From NCBI RefSeq assembly GCF_000376845.1, contig NZ_AQXY01000029.1, positions 248,001 through 312,000 on the forward strand: a DNA stretch of 64,000 nt, read 5' to 3'. Below the pieces are notes generated by a model. The model was not told the origin of the DNA. It did no database searches and saw only the letters and a program-made list of their open reading frames with translations. This DNA comes from Thioalkalivibrio sp. ALE14 (GTDB lineage Bacteria > Pseudomonadota > Gammaproteobacteria > Ectothiorhodospirales > Ectothiorhodospiraceae). A program made the translations under genes and the position numbers. The number at the start of each line of letters is the position of its first letter. Within the stretch, counting starts at the first letter, position 1. Positions 37,817 through 52,250 of the stretch are shown here, one piece after another.

Positions 37817-39790
37817 TCAGGACTGCGGTGCGGGGCCGCCTACGACGCCCTTGTTGTCGTCGTCACGACCATCGGAACCATCGCCGGAGCCTTCCTCGGC
37901 ATCCGCAGCGCCGGACTCGTCACCGGCCTGCGCCGAGCCACCGGAGCCGCCGCCACTGTCCCAGTCAGCCGGCTCGCGGGGTTCCCGCCCGGCCATGATG
38001 TCCTCGATCTGCTTGTCGTCGATGGTTTCGTACTTCATCAACGCCCCAGCCATCGCGTGCAGCTTGTCGACGTTGTCCACCAGGATCTGCTTCGCATGCT
38101 GGTAGTTGGTATCGATGATCTGGCGCACCTCGGCGTCGATCTGGCGCGCGGTGTCATCGGACATCGGCTTGGACTTGCCCATCTGACCACCGAGGAAGGG
38201 CTGACCCTCTTCCTCGCCATAATCCAGCGGCCCCAGTTTTTCCGAGAGCCCCCACTTGGTCACCATGTTGCGGGCGATCTGCGTGGCGCGCTCGATATCG
38301 TTCGAGGCCCCGGTGGTCACCTTCTCGTCGCCGAAGATGATCTCCTCCGCCAGGCGTCCGCCGAACAGGCTCGCCAACTGGCTCTGCAAGCGAGTCTTGG
38401 AATGGCTGTAGCGGTCTTCCTCGGGCAGGAACATGGTGACACCCAGGGCACGGCCACGCGGGATGATGCTGACCTTGTACACCGGGTCGTGCTCCGGCAC
38501 CGTCAGGCCGACGATCGCGTGCCCGGCCTCGTGGTAGGCCGTCAGCTTCTTTTCGTCCTCGGACATCACCATGGACTTGCGCTCGGCGCCCATCATGATC
38601 TTGTCCTTGGCGCGCTCGAAGTCGGACATATCCACCAGGCGCTTGTTGGCGCGTGCCGCGAAAAGCGCGGCCTCGTTCACCAGATTCGCGAGGTCCGCGC
38701 CGGAGAAGCCCGGCGTACCGCGCGCGATCAGGTCCGGCCGGACATCCTCGGCAATCGGGGTCTTCTTCATGTGGACCTTGAGGATCTGCTCGCGACCGCG
38801 CACATCCGGCGGCGGCACCACTACCTGACGGTCGAAGCGGCCCGGCCGCAGCAGGGCCGGATCCAGCACGTCCGGGCGGTTAGTCGCCGCGATCACGATG
38901 ACTCCTTCGGTGCCCTCGAAGCCGTCCATCTCGACCAGCAGCTGGTTCAGGGTCTGCTCGCGCTCGTCGTGACCGCCACCCATGCCGGCACCACGCTGAC
39001 GACCCACCGCATCGATTTCGTCGATGAAAATAATGCAGGGCGCGTGTTTCTTGGCCTCGGAGAACATGTCGCGCACGCGCGAGGCGCCCACGCCGACAAA
39101 CATCTCGACGAAGTCGGAGCCGGAAATGCTGAAGAACGGCACCTTGGCCTCGCCGGCGATGGCCTTGGCCAGCAGCGTCTTCCCGGTACCCGGCGAACCG
39201 ACCATCAGCACGCCACGCGGGATCTGGCCGCCCAGCTTCTGGAACTTGGACGGATCGCGCAGGAAATCGACCAGCTCGGTCACCTCCTCCTTCGCCTCGT
39301 CGCAGCCCGCCACGTCGCCAAAGCCGACCTTGACCTGGTCCTCGGACATCAGCTTGGCCTTGGACTTGCCGAAGGACATCGCGCCCTTGCCACCGGCACC
39401 GCCGCCCTGCATCTGGCGCATAAAGTAAATCCACACGGCGATCAGCAGCAGGATCGGGAACCAGCTGATCAGGATGCTCATCAGCAGGGAACGCTCGGCC
39501 TCCTCGTGGGCATTGACCTCCACGTTGTTCTGCAGCAGGTCGCCGATCAAGCCGGGGTCATTGGGGTTCACCGTCGTGAACTGCTGGCCCTCGATCGTGG
39601 TGCCCTTGATCTTCTCGCCCTCGATGGTCACGTTGTCCACGCGACCACCCTGCACATCGCGGATGAACTCGGAGTAGGTAATACTCCGCACATCCTGCGT
39701 CTGCTGCTGCGGGCCGAAGTTGTTGAAGACAGACATCAGGACGACGGCAATCACCGCCCAGATGATCAGGTTCTTGGCCAGACCGTTCAA
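37817..39790 (-). CDS. ftsH: ATP-dependent zinc metalloprotease FtsH
   Basis: A 657-residue inner-membrane AAA+ protease. Two membrane helices (about residues 4-22 and 100-120) flank a periplasmic domain. The AAA module has Walker A GSPGTGKT near residue 200, Walker [10 protein letters not shown] and the SRH. The zinc site is HEAGH near residue 420. The C-terminal tail is Gly/Ser/Asp-rich. No ATG fits: a TTG at 39790 has GAGG eight bases upstream and gives [11 protein letters not shown], matching family N termini; a TTG at 39820 lacks a ribosome site. Downstream of rlmE. Confidence 0.95.
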   Translation of the reverse strand: MNGLAKNLIIWAVIAVVLMSVFNNFGPQQQTQDVRSITYSEFIRDVQGGRVDNVTIEGEKIKGTTIEGQQFTTVNPNDPGLIGDLLQNNVEVNAHEEAERSLLMSILISWFPILLLIAVWIYFMRQMQGGGAGGKGAMSFGKSKAKLMSEDQVKVGFGDVAGCDEAKEEVTELVDFLRDPSKFQKLGGQIPRGVLMVGSPGTGKTLLAKAIAGEAKVPFFSISGSDFVEMFVGVGASRVRDMFSEAKKHAPCIIFIDEIDAVGRQRGAGMGGGHDEREQTLNQLLVEMDGFEGTEGVIVIAATNRPDVLDPALLRPGRFDRQVVVPPPDVRGREQILKVHMKKTPIAEDVRPDLIARGTPGFSGADLANLVNEAALFAARANKRLVDMSDFERAKDKIMMGAERKSMVMSEDEKKLTAYHEAGHAIVGLTVPEHDPVYKVSIIPRGRALGVTMFLPEEDRYSHSKTRLQSQLASLFGGRLAEEIIFGDEKVTTGASNDIERATQIARNMVTKWGLSEKLGPLDYGEEEGQPFLGGQMGKSKPMSDDTARQIDAEVRQIIDTNYQHAKQILVDNVDKLHAMAGALMKYETIDDKQIEDIMAGREPREPADWDSGGGSGGSAQAGDESGAADAEEGSGDGSDGRDDDNKGVVGGPAPQS

Positions 39791-39832
39791 AACGACACCT
39801 CGAAAAACATCAATCGTCAATGACAGGGAGCT

Positions 39833-40459
39833 TTACACATCCCTGGGCTCGCGCGCCAATACATACACTTCACGTGATCGAGGGCGCGACGCTTTCGGCT
39901 TGCGCACCTTGACCGATCCGAAGCGCCGGCGAACCTCGGCCAGATATGCATCGGATCCTTCACCCTGAAACAGCTTGACCAGAAACGCCCCCCGCGGGTT
40001 CAGAATCTGGGTCGCCAGGTCCAGCGCCAGTTCACAAAGATGGATCGAACGCGGCTGATCCACGGCATCCGTACCTGTAAGGTTGGGGGCCATATCGGAA
40101 AGCACAAGGTCGGCCGGCTCGTCGCCCAGCTTCGCCAGGATCTCCTGCAGCACCGCATCCTCGCGAAAATCACCCATCACGATCTCGGCACCGGGGATCG
40201 GATCCATCGGGAGAATGTCCGTCGCCACCAGCACACCCTTGCGACCGATCTTCTGCGCGGCGTACTGGCTCCAGCCACCGGGGGCCGCGCCCAGGTCCAC
40301 GACGCGCATCCCGGGCTTCAGCAGCCGGTCACGCTCGTCGATCTCCTGGAGCTTGTAGACCGCACGCCCGCGGTAGCCCTCCTGCTGGGCCCGCTGCACG
40401 TAAGGGTCGTCGAAATGCTCCTTCAGCCAGCGCTGGCTGGAGCGGCTACGCTTGGGCAT
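39833..40459 (-). CDS. rlmE: 23S rRNA 2'-O-ribose methyltransferase RlmE (FtsJ)
   Basis: A 208-residue SAM-dependent enzyme that methylates U2552 of 23S rRNA late in 50S assembly. The catalytic KDKE-type residues are in [14 protein letters not shown]-like [23 protein letters not shown] (SAM motif), [11 protein letters not shown], and [10 protein letters not shown]. Typical length. First gene of the rlmE-ftsH pair and divergent from yhbY. Confidence 0.96.
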   Translation of the reverse strand: MPKRSRSSQRWLKEHFDDPYVQRAQQEGYRGRAVYKLQEIDERDRLLKPGMRVVDLGAAPGGWSQYAAQKIGRKGVLVATDILPMDPIPGAEIVMGDFREDAVLQEILAKLGDEPADLVLSDMAPNLTGTDAVDQPRSIHLCELALDLATQILNPRGAFLVKLFQGEGSDAYLAEVRRRFGSVKVRKPKASRPRSREVYVLAREPRDV

Positions 40460-40486
40460 ACCCGATCCTTGCGCCAGCGTGCGGCG

Positions 40487-40495
40487 TGCTACAAT
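40487..40495 (+). promoter_or_regulatory. extended -10 promoter of yhbY
   Basis: TGC-TACAAT is a near-perfect extended -10 element; a weak TTGCGC lies about 15 bp upstream. Start near 40502 gives a leader of about 25 nt. Confidence 0.55.
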
Positions 40496-40526
40496 TTTGT
40501 CGTTTCAACACCGAAAACGGCCTCCC

Positions 40527-40826
40527 GTGAATCTGACCGACGCGCAACGCCGCCATCTGCGCAGCCTCGCCCATCCGCGCAAGCCCATCGTGACCATCGG
40601 TCGCAACGGGCTCACCGACGCGGTGCTGGCGGAACTGGAGCAGGCGCTGACCCACCACGAACTGGTCAAGATCAAGGTGAACATCGGCGACCGCGAGGCC
40701 CGCAACGGGGCCGTGGAAGAACTCTGCGAACGCACCGGCGCCGAGCGGGTGCAGCGCATTGGCTATGTCGCCACCCTGTTCCGCCGCAACCCGGACGACC
40801 CGAAGGTGGCCCTGGACCCGGCCTGA
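40527..40826 (+). CDS. yhbY: YhbY family RNA-binding (CRM domain) protein
   Basis: A 99-residue single CRM-domain protein that associates with pre-50S ribosomes. The core LRSLAHPRKPIVTIGRNGLTDAVLAELEQAL with its GxxG-like loop and the ELVKIKVNIGDREARN strand are clear, as is GYVATLFRRNPD near the end. The start is GTG at 40527 (M-NLTDAQRRHL); no strong Shine-Dalgarno is visible. Divergent from rlmE and convergent with greA, as in other gammaproteobacteria. Confidence 0.9.
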   Translation: MNLTDAQRRHLRSLAHPRKPIVTIGRNGLTDAVLAELEQALTHHELVKIKVNIGDREARNGAVEELCERTGAERVQRIGYVATLFRRNPDDPKVALDPA

Positions 40827-40844
40827 CAGACGGGTCCGGCTGCG

Positions 40845-41320
40845 TCAGTTGACGTAGCGGACCTCCAGGATCTCGTATTCCGTCTCCCCGCCCGGGGCCT
40901 GCACGGTCACGACATCGCCTTCTTCCTTGCCGATCAGCGCCCGCGCGATCGGGGACGATACCGAGATCATATTGTTCTTGATGTCGGCCTCGTCCTCGCC
41001 CACGATCTTGTAGGTCACCTGGCGCCCGTCCTCGGTCGCCTCCAGCACCACCGTAGTCCCGAACACCACCTTCCCGGTCTGCGGCAAGGTGGTCACGTCG
41101 ATGATCTGGGCGTTGGAGAGCTTCGCCTCCAGTTCGCGGATGCGGCCCTCGATGAAGCTCTGCTGCTCGCGCGCAGCGTGGTACTCGGCGTTCTCCTTGA
41201 GGTCGCCATGCTCGCGCGCCTCGGAGATCGCGTTGACCACGCGCGGGCGGTCCTCGCCCTTCAGCTTCTTCAGCTCTTCCTTCATCTTTTCCGCGCCGGT
41301 CACGGTCAAGGGCGTCTTGT

Positions 41321-41324
<4 letters not shown>
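40845..41324 (-). CDS. greA: transcription elongation factor GreA
   Basis: A 159-residue factor that binds the RNA polymerase secondary channel and triggers transcript cleavage. The N-terminal coiled coil has [20 protein letters not shown]-like sequence with the tip acidic residues in [20 protein letters not shown], and the C-terminal FKBP-like domain has [14 protein letters not shown]. Its ATG overlaps the carB stop by four bases (ATGA), the usual carAB-greA arrangement. Confidence 0.97.
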
Positions 41325-44554
<3,230 letters not shown>

Positions 44555-44606
44555 AGAGCAGCTCTCGCAGGCTGTCGAAATCAGGAATTCTTTTCAGGAA
44601 AGGGAC

Positions 44607-45740
44607 TTAGCTACGCGCGGCGCGCATCATCTCGACGAAGTCGTCGAACGCCGGGGACACGTCATGCGGGCCCGGGCTCGCCTCCGGGTGGCCCTGCAGG
44701 CTGAACGCCGGGCAGTCGGTGCGGGCAATGCCTTGCAGCGTGCCGTCGAACAGCGAGCGGTAGGTCGGCGTCAGCGTCGCCGGCAGGTTGTCCTCGTCGA
44801 TCGCAAAGCCGTGGTTCTGCGACGAGATCATCACCCGCCCGCTTTCTTCGTGGCGGATCGGGTGGTTGGCCCCGTGGTGGCCGAACTTCATCTTCACGCT
44901 CTTGCCGCCGCTGGCGATGCCCAGCAGCTGATGCCCCAGACAAATCCCGAACAAGGGCAGCTTGCGTTCGCAGATGTCGCGGATCGCGTCGATCGCGTAG
45001 GTGCAGGGCTCGGGGTCGCCCGGGCCGTTGGACAGGAACACGCCGTCGGGTTTCAGCTCCATCACCTCGTCCACCGGCGTCTCGGCCGGCACCACGGTCA
45101 CGCGACAGCCACGGTCCGCCAGCATGCGCAGGATGTTCTGCTTCATGCCGAAGTCGTAGGCCACCACATGAAATTCGGCCTGCTCCGGGTCCACCCGGGC
45201 CGGCTCTTCGCCGAGCTGCCAGGTGCCCTCCAGCCATTCGTAGCGGCTGCGCGTGGTGACTTCGCGCGCAAGGTCCATGCCCTTGATGCCGGGAAACTCG
45301 CGCGCCGCTTCCAGGGCCGCGGCCTCGTCCACCTCGCCGGCCTGGATGCACCCGTTCAGCGCGCCCTTCTCGCGCAGGATCCGGGTCAGCTTGCGGGTAT
45401 CGATCCCGCTGATCGCCACGATGCCGTGACGCAGCAGGTAGTCCGGCAGCGACTCGCGCGAACGCCAGTTGGACACCAGTGGCGGCAGATCGCGGATGAT
45501 CAGCCCCGCGGCATGGGCGCGCGCGGATTCATCATCCTCCGGGGTGGTCCCGGTATTGCCGATATGCGGATAGGTCAGCGTGACCATCTGCCGATGATAG
45601 GAAGGATCCGTGAGGATCTCCTGATACCCGGTCATCGCGGTGTTGAACACCACCTCGCCAACCGTCTGGCCCAGGGCGCCAATCGCCTGACCATGAAACA
45701 CAGTGCCATCTTCCAGGACGAGCAGAGCAGGCGCGGACAC
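44607..45740 (-). CDS. carA: carbamoyl-phosphate synthase small subunit
   Basis: A 377-residue glutaminase subunit feeding ammonia to CarB. The N-terminal domain ([32 protein letters not shown]) is followed by the class I amidotransferase domain with [10 protein letters not shown] (catalytic Cys) and [20 protein letters not shown] (catalytic His and Glu). The start is GTG at 45740, backed by GGAGG seven bases upstream; the frame runs further but over non-coding sequence. It heads carAB-greA and follows a long gene-free region. Confidence 0.97.
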   Translation of the reverse strand: MSAPALLVLEDGTVFHGQAIGALGQTVGEVVFNTAMTGYQEILTDPSYHRQMVTLTYPHIGNTGTTPEDDESARAHAAGLIIRDLPPLVSNWRSRESLPDYLLRHGIVAISGIDTRKLTRILREKGALNGCIQAGEVDEAAALEAAREFPGIKGMDLAREVTTRSRYEWLEGTWQLGEEPARVDPEQAEFHVVAYDFGMKQNILRMLADRGCRVTVVPAETPVDEVMELKPDGVFLSNGPGDPEPCTYAIDAIRDICERKLPLFGICLGHQLLGIASGGKSVKMKFGHHGANHPIRHEESGRVMISSQNHGFAIDEDNLPATLTPTYRSLFDGTLQGIARTDCPAFSLQGHPEASPGPHDVSPAFDDFVEMMRAARS

Positions 45741-46074
45741 GGGGGGACCTCCGGATGGTCTGGGTCGGGGCCGCCAGGTCTTTGCCGGCGGCGATACTGC
45801 GATTCGTTCGGGATCTTCGACCCGGCCTTTCCCGCACCGTTTCACTGGGGACAGGACCCCATTCACGGACAACGGTTCGGAGCTTCAGGACGGGTACGGA
45901 TACGCCTTCAAGTGTACGCGAGCGCCGCGCGCGGCGTCCAACGAGACCCCCGCTTTCGGCGTCATGTGGCTCGCCGTTCTGGAATGGCGGTGATTCATCA
46001 CGCGCCGTTAAGGATGGCCCTGGTTCGACGCCCGGTCTTTATGATGCTTTCGGCCCGCCGCCTACCTCGTGGTG
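45741..46074. other. gene-free carA upstream region
   Basis: No convincing gene. A weak minus-strand promoter candidate for carA is TTGGAC (45936-45941) and TACACT (45911-45916) with a 19-bp spacer. Near the right end, 46019-46066 resembles the left end of the inverted-repeat element that starts at 46075 (CTGGTTCG, then a GGT-TTTA and a GCTTTCGGCCCGC block), so it looks like a degraded partial copy. Confidence 0.4.
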
Positions 46075-46287
46075 GCTGGTCCTGGTTCGGCCTCGGGTGT
46101 TTACGGTGGCTTCGGTCCGCATACTGCCTGGCGCTGACTCGCCAGCGCGCCGCGAGGTACTTTCTTGCTTGCCCAAGAAAGTACCCAAAGAAGGGCACCC
46201 GGATTTCGCCCGGGAACCTTGCTCCAGGGCCCTCGGGCCGGCGGCGCTGAACTCGCTACGCTGCGCTTCGCTCAGACATCCAGCGCC
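46075..46287 (+). repeat. dispersed repeat element, left arm of large inverted pair
   Basis: This arm begins GCTGGTCCTGGTTCGGCC and contains a perfect 12-bp hairpin at 46156-46185 (GGTACTTTCTTG / CAAGAAAGTACC). It runs through GGCGGCGCTGAACTCGCTAC to CAGACATCCAGCGCC. It is repeated in reverse orientation at 46585-46819. Sequences of this type (GTACTTTCTT...AAGAAAGTAC, then a GAACTCGCT...CAGACATCCAGCG block) recur in many gammaproteobacterial genomes. It does not look coding. Confidence 0.75.
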
Positions 46288-46584
46288 TTCCCCCGGCCCG
46301 AGAACCCTTCCGCAAGGGGCTCCATACGGGAAGAGTAGGTCAAGACAGAAGGTGTTCCCTCCCCCCGGACACAACAATAGGCAATGCCGCCCGAGCACCC
46401 TCGGCGCCCGCTCTGCGGGCGCGGCACGCAATGGCCGAAGGCCGAGCGTGCCGAAGATGCTCGAAGACCTAGCCATCATCCACTGGCAAGAACGCTGGGA
46501 TAGCCGTTGCTTGGACCTACCTCCCCGTTGTCGTCGCGCCGAGTGGAGAGGCTTTTCGCGGGACGATTCTAAATAGAAACGGGG
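46288..46584. other. spacer between the inverted arms
   Basis: About 300 bp separates the two arms. It contains several small GC hairpins (for example around the CGGCGCCCGCTCTGCGGGCGC stretch near 46407) but no ribosome-site-backed open frame and no recognisable protein. Confidence 0.5.
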
Positions 46585-46819
46585 GCGCTGGATGTCTGAG
46601 CGAAGCCGAAGGCGCAGCGAGTTCAGCGCCGCCCGCGAAAAGCCTCGGAGCGAGGGAAACCCCGGCCCGCGCAGCGGGCCGGGGTCGCGGCAGTCGGGCG
46701 TGTTTCTTGGGTACTTCTTTGCACGAGCAAAGAAGTACCTCGCGGTGCGCTCGCGAGAGAGCGCGTGGCAGGCGGCCGGACGAAAGCACGTAAACACCGG
46801 AGGACGAACCAGGGCCAGC
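46585..46819 (-). repeat. dispersed repeat element, right arm of large inverted pair
   Basis: Reverse-oriented copy of 46075-46287, read on the minus strand from GCTGGCCCTGGTTCGTCC to CAGACATCCAGCGCC. Its hairpin at 46710-46739 (GGTACTTCTTTG / CAAAGAAGTACC) differs from that of the left arm at two base pairs, and both changes are compensated on the other side of the stem. Confidence 0.75.
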
Positions 46820-46895
46820 CTCTACTGGGCGAGACATGCCCCAGGGCGGAAGACACCTCAAACGGCAGCAAGCGAGCCGCGCGGCTTGGTGCGCG

Positions 46896-47504
46896 TTAGC
46901 GCTTGACGGTGGCGCGGAGGGCCAGGCGTACCAGGGTCTCCACCGAATCCGCCTGGTCGCGGACTGCCGCGACCATCTTCTCGGCGCTGGCCCGCGGGTA
47001 GCCGAGAGACTCCAGCGCGGCCAGCGCCTCGCCCTCCATCGCGGCCGCCGGAGTCGGCTCGCTGCCGGCCACGCCCCCGGCCGGCGCGGCGGCAAAGCCC
47101 ATCTCGGCGAGGCGCTCGCCCAGCTCCAGGACCACCCGCTCGGCGGTGCGCTTGCCGATGCCCGGCACCTTGGCCAGGCCCGTCACGTCACCTCCACTGA
47201 TCAGGCCCGCCAGCTCGTCGCCGGCGTAGGTGGAGAGCATGGCCAGTGCCAGCTTGGCGCCGATCCCGTTCACCCGGATCAGGCGGCGAAACAGGTCGCG
47301 GTCGCGCTTGTTCAGGAAACCGAACAGCTGGTGGGCATCCTCGCGCACGACCAGGTGGGTCGCCAGCACGACCGTCTCGCCCGGCTCCGGCAGGGCCGCC
47401 AGCGTGGACAGCGGGACATCGACCTCGTAGCCGACCCCGCCGGCGTCGATCACCACACCATTCACCTCGCGGCTGATCAGCCGCCCTTCCAGGCGGGCGA
47501 TCAT
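46896..47504 (-). CDS. ruvA: Holliday junction branch migration protein RuvA
   Basis: A 202-residue DNA-junction-binding protein. The N-terminal OB fold (MIARLEGRLISREVNGVVID) is followed by two helix-hairpin-helix motifs (RLIRVNGIGAKLALAML and LAKVPGIGKRTAERVVLEL) and a C-terminal helical domain (ALESLGYPRASAEKMV) that would contact RuvB. It overlaps the ruvC end by four bases. No ruvB follows in this window; the downstream neighbour is the inverted-repeat region. Confidence 0.97.
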   Translation of the reverse strand: MIARLEGRLISREVNGVVIDAGGVGYEVDVPLSTLAALPEPGETVVLATHLVVREDAHQLFGFLNKRDRDLFRRLIRVNGIGAKLALAMLSTYAGDELAGLISGGDVTGLAKVPGIGKRTAERVVLELGERLAEMGFAAAPAGGVAGSEPTPAAAMEGEALAALESLGYPRASAEKMVAAVRDQADSVETLVRLALRATVKR

Positions 47505-48025
47505 GGACGCCCCCCGATCATGGCGGCGGCCGAGCCTTGCAGGCGCGCCTCGTTCTGCTCGGTGTGGGCGTGGCAGAGCGCGACAGCCAGGGCATCGGCG
47601 GCGTCGCTGCTGGCCGGTTCGGCCAGGCGTAGCAGTTGCTGCATCATGTGCTGGACCTGTTCCTTGTCCGCCCCGCCGACACCAACCACGGCCAGCTTGA
47701 TCGCGCGCGGGGCGTATTCGTGTACCGGCAGACCGGCCTGGGTGGCGGCGCAGATGGCCGCGCCACGGGCGTGCCCCAGCTTGATCGCGGACTGGGCATT
47801 GCGGGCGACGAACACCGACTCGATGGCCAGTACGTCGGGCTTCAGCTCGTCGATCACCTCGACTACGCCGGCGAAGATCTCGCCCAGGCGCTCGGGGAAG
47901 GTCTTCGCCTTCGGCCGGATCACGCCGTGGCCGCAGGAACGGCCGCGGCTGCGATCAAACTCGATTACCGCGAAGCCGGTGACGCGGGAACCAGGATCGA
48001 TCCCGAGGATGCGCACGCCGCTCAC
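47501..48025 (-). CDS. ruvC: crossover junction endodeoxyribonuclease RuvC
   Basis: A 174-residue RNase H-fold resolvase of Holliday junctions. Catalytic acids are visible in RILGIDPGSRVTGF (Asp near residue 10), VLAIESVFVARN (Glu) and the C-terminal DAADALAVALCHAHTE (two Asp). It starts with GTG at 48025; a GTG three codons later is possible. Downstream of yebC, as in most gammaproteobacteria. Confidence 0.96.
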   Translation of the reverse strand: MSGVRILGIDPGSRVTGFAVIEFDRSRGRSCGHGVIRPKAKTFPERLGEIFAGVVEVIDELKPDVLAIESVFVARNAQSAIKLGHARGAAICAATQAGLPVHEYAPRAIKLAVVGVGGADKEQVQHMMQQLLRLAEPASSDAADALAVALCHAHTEQNEARLQGSAAAMIGGRP

Positions 48026-48037
48026 ACCGCGGCCGCG

Positions 48038-48778
48038 TCAGTCACCGCTGACTTCTTCGGGGAAGTCGGCGTTGGTGTAGACGTTCTGCACGTCATCCAG
48101 GTCATCGAGCATGTCCAGCAGCTTGAGGACCGACTCGGCGGTCTCCGCATCCAGGGGTGCGAGGGTCTCCGGGCGCCAGGTGACCTCGGCGTTTTCCGGC
48201 TCCAGGCCGCGCTCCGTCAGCGCGGCGCGCACGTCCTGGTAGGTCTCCGGCTCGGTGATCACCTCGATGGCACCGTCGTCCTCGACCTGCACATCCTCGG
48301 CCCCGCCCTCCAGCGCGGCCTCCATCACCACCTCGTCATCCAGCCCGGGGGCGAAACGGATCACACCCTTGTTCTGGAACAGGTAGGCGACCGAGCCGTC
48401 GGTACCGAGGTTGCCGCCCATCTTGGAGAAGGCGTGGCGGACCTCGGCAACCGTGCGGTTGCGGTTGTCGGTCATGCAGTCGACCAGGACCGCCGCGCCA
48501 CCCGGGCCATAGCCCTCATAGCGGATTTCCTCGACATTGTCGCCATCACTCTCGCCAGCGCCGCGCTTGGCGGCCCGTTCGATGGTGTCGCGAGTCATGT
48601 TGGAACCCAGCGCCTTGTCGATCGCCAGGCGCAGGCGCGGGTTGGTCTCCGGGTCCGAGCCGCCGTGGCGCGCGGCCACGGTGATCTCGCGGATCAGCTT
48701 GGTGAAGAGTTTGCCGCGCTTGGCGTCCTGGGCATTCTTGCGATGCTGGATGTTCGCCCACTTGCTGTGGCCTGCCAT
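48038..48778 (-). CDS. yebC: YebC/TACO1-family protein
   Basis: A 246-residue protein beginning [20 protein letters not shown], the invariant family start, with [42 protein letters not shown] and an acidic C-terminal part. YebC proteins are linked to relief of ribosome stalling at proline-rich stretches and earlier to transcriptional regulation. The ATG at 48778 has AAGGAG upstream and the longer frame is discarded. Operon with ruvC-ruvA. Confidence 0.95.
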   Translation of the reverse strand: MAGHSKWANIQHRKNAQDAKRGKLFTKLIREITVAARHGGSDPETNPRLRLAIDKALGSNMTRDTIERAAKRGAGESDGDNVEEIRYEGYGPGGAAVLVDCMTDNRNRTVAEVRHAFSKMGGNLGTDGSVAYLFQNKGVIRFAPGLDDEVVMEAALEGGAEDVQVEDDGAIEVITEPETYQDVRAALTERGLEPENAEVTWRPETLAPLDAETAESVLKLLDMLDDLDDVQNVYTNADFPEEVSGD

Positions 48779-48915
48779 TCGGTCACGACTCCTTGAGTTG
48801 GGTTCGGTTGTGCCGACCCGGCATACCGCCGGGCACCGGAATGCGCACAGTCTAATCGCTGGGGCCGCGCTAATCACGGATGCGCACGACGTGCCCACGC
48901 GGTGAACCTCAAGCC

Positions 48916-49027
48916 GTCATTGCGAGAAGCGCAGCGGCGAAGCAATCGCTTGACGGGACCGTAACGTTCGGCCCGCCGCCGGAGCCACCCAGCGAGATCG
49001 CCACGGCGCTTCGCGCCGCGCGATGAC
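48916..49027. repeat. REP-like element with GTCATTGCGAG ends, copy D
   Basis: The left end GTCATTGCGAGAAGCGCAGC continues into GCGAAGCAATCGC; the right end has GAGATCGCCACGGCGCTTCG and finishes GCGCGATGAC. The ends are inverted copies, as in the elements at 8469 and 55921, but the middle is shorter. It lies in the gap between yebC and the lipase-like gene, in which no other gene is seen. Confidence 0.7.
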
Positions 49028-49061
49028 GATTCTTGTTGCCCCTGACGGGGTTCGCCAGGCG

Positions 49062-49691
49062 TCAGGGCAGGAACTCGCCCGCCTCCAGGAAGTGCAGGGT
49101 CTCGCGCACCACCACGGTGTCGAACAGCATGCCCATGTGCGTGACCGGCAAGGTCAGGTGGCGCGAGACGTCGGGGCCCCGCGTCTCGTCTACCGCGACC
49201 AGGCCGTCATGCGGATGCGGCAGGCGCGCGATCAGCGGGCCCGGCCCGATCGCGCGGCTGCCGGCCAGCATGCCGATGTCACGCCCGCGCAGGATCGGGC
49301 TGCCACCGAGCAGGCCGCGATCCAGCGCCGCGCCCAGCCACCAGCGCCCGGCCCGGTTCCGCGCCAGCCGCGCCGCCACGCGACTGCCAGCCAGGGGCGA
49401 ACCCAGCATCACGATGCGGCCCGGGCGCTGCACCGGCGCGACCTCGAACAGGTGACGCACCACCACGCCACCCAGGCTGTGTGCCACCAGGTGCACCAGG
49501 TCCCCGGGGACCTGTTCCAGAAAGGCCGCCAGCGCGCGAGCCGCCTGTTCCGGAGACTGACGCTGCGAGGCGTAGCGAAACGGGTACACCGCGTGGCCCC
49601 CGGCGCGCAGTCGACGCCGTAACAAGGCCATCTCCAGGCCGGACATATGCCAGCCGTGGACGGTAACAACGCTGGTGCGCATGCCGGCCAT
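49062..49691 (-). CDS. alpha/beta hydrolase (lipase-like)
   Basis: A 209-residue protein with a lipase nucleophile motif LVHLVAHSLGGVVVRHL near residue 70, an oxyanion-type VTVHGWHMSG near the start and a possible catalytic Asp and His in the LPHPHDGLVAVDET and LPVTHMGML segments. No signal peptide is evident, so it is probably cytoplasmic. It is inserted between aspS and yebC, which are usually close. The substrate is unknown. The ATG at 49691 lacks a clear Shine-Dalgarno. Confidence 0.75.
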   Translation of the reverse strand: MAGMRTSVVTVHGWHMSGLEMALLRRRLRAGGHAVYPFRYASQRQSPEQAARALAAFLEQVPGDLVHLVAHSLGGVVVRHLFEVAPVQRPGRIVMLGSPLAGSRVAARLARNRAGRWWLGAALDRGLLGGSPILRGRDIGMLAGSRAIGPGPLIARLPHPHDGLVAVDETRGPDVSRHLTLPVTHMGMLFDTVVVRETLHFLEAGEFLP

Positions 49692-49712
49692 GATGCGCGA
49701 CCGGCCGGGCCG

Positions 49713-51497
<1,785 letters not shown>

Positions 51498-51596
51498 TGC
51501 GCTGTTCCAGCCGAAGGGCACCCCACCTGGGGCTGCACGGTTAGTCGGGAAAACGGGGCGAACATGCCGCTCGCGCCCGCGAAAAGGCCGGAAATC

Positions 51597-52247
51597 TTAC
51601 GATTTGCCCTGCTCCCGCGCAACCGGAGCCGGGGCATCCTCGGGGCTTTTCAGGGGGGTGACGACCCCCATGGACATCACGAACTTGAGGCCGTCCTCCA
51701 CCGTCATGTCCAGTTCGATGGCCTCCTCGCGCGGGACCATCAGCACAAAGCCGGACGTCGGATTGGGGGTGGTCGGGACAAACACGGTGACCACATCGCG
51801 CTCGGTCCGATCCTGCACCTCGCCGGCCGCCATCCCGGTCATGAAGCCGACCGACCACAGTCCGCGGCGCGGATACTCGATCAGAATCACCTTGCGAAAC
51901 GCCTGCCCGCCATCGGACAACACGGTCTCGGTAACCTGCTTGACCGCGCCATAGATCGAACTGACCAGCGGAATGCGCCGCACGATGGATTCGCCCACCG
52001 ACACCAGCTTGCGACCGACGATGTTGGCCACCACCACGCCGGTGACGAACACCACCACCACGGCCAGCACGATGCCGGCACCCGGGATGGAGAAGCCGAG
52101 AATCGCCTCCGGCCGCCAGGCCGGCGGCAGGAGGAGGATGGTGAAGTCCAGCAGGTCGACCAGCAGCTTGATGATGAAGCCGGTGACGATCAGCGGCAGC
52201 CAGACCAGCAGCCCTGCAATCAGGTAGCGGCGCAGGGAGACCAGCAC
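51597..52247 (-). CDS. DUF502 family membrane protein
   Basis: A 216-residue protein with two strong membrane segments (about residues 8-32 and 53-76) and a conserved soluble core PLVSSIYGAVKQVTETV, EYPRRGLWSVGFMTG and VFVPTTPNPTSGFVLMVPRE, the DUF502 signature. The function is unknown; the family sits beside aspS and FmdB-type genes in many proteobacteria. The start is GTG at 52247, three bases after the FmdB stop. Confidence 0.88.
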   Translation of the reverse strand: MLVSLRRYLIAGLLVWLPLIVTGFIIKLLVDLLDFTILLLPPAWRPEAILGFSIPGAGIVLAVVVVFVTGVVVANIVGRKLVSVGESIVRRIPLVSSIYGAVKQVTETVLSDGGQAFRKVILIEYPRRGLWSVGFMTGMAAGEVQDRTERDVVTVFVPTTPNPTSGFVLMVPREEAIELDMTVEDGLKFVMSMGVVTPLKSPEDAPAPVAREQGKS

Positions 52248-52250
52248 GGA

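Noticed and set aside
45755-46797. Open frames within the carA-ruvA gap on both strands
   Set aside because: They run through the inverted-repeat arms and hairpins, lack ribosome sites and recognisable domains, and similar dispersed repeats elsewhere are non-coding.
48849-48854. TAGACT-like -10 ahead of yebC
   Set aside because: No acceptable -35 at the right distance, so not listed as a promoter.
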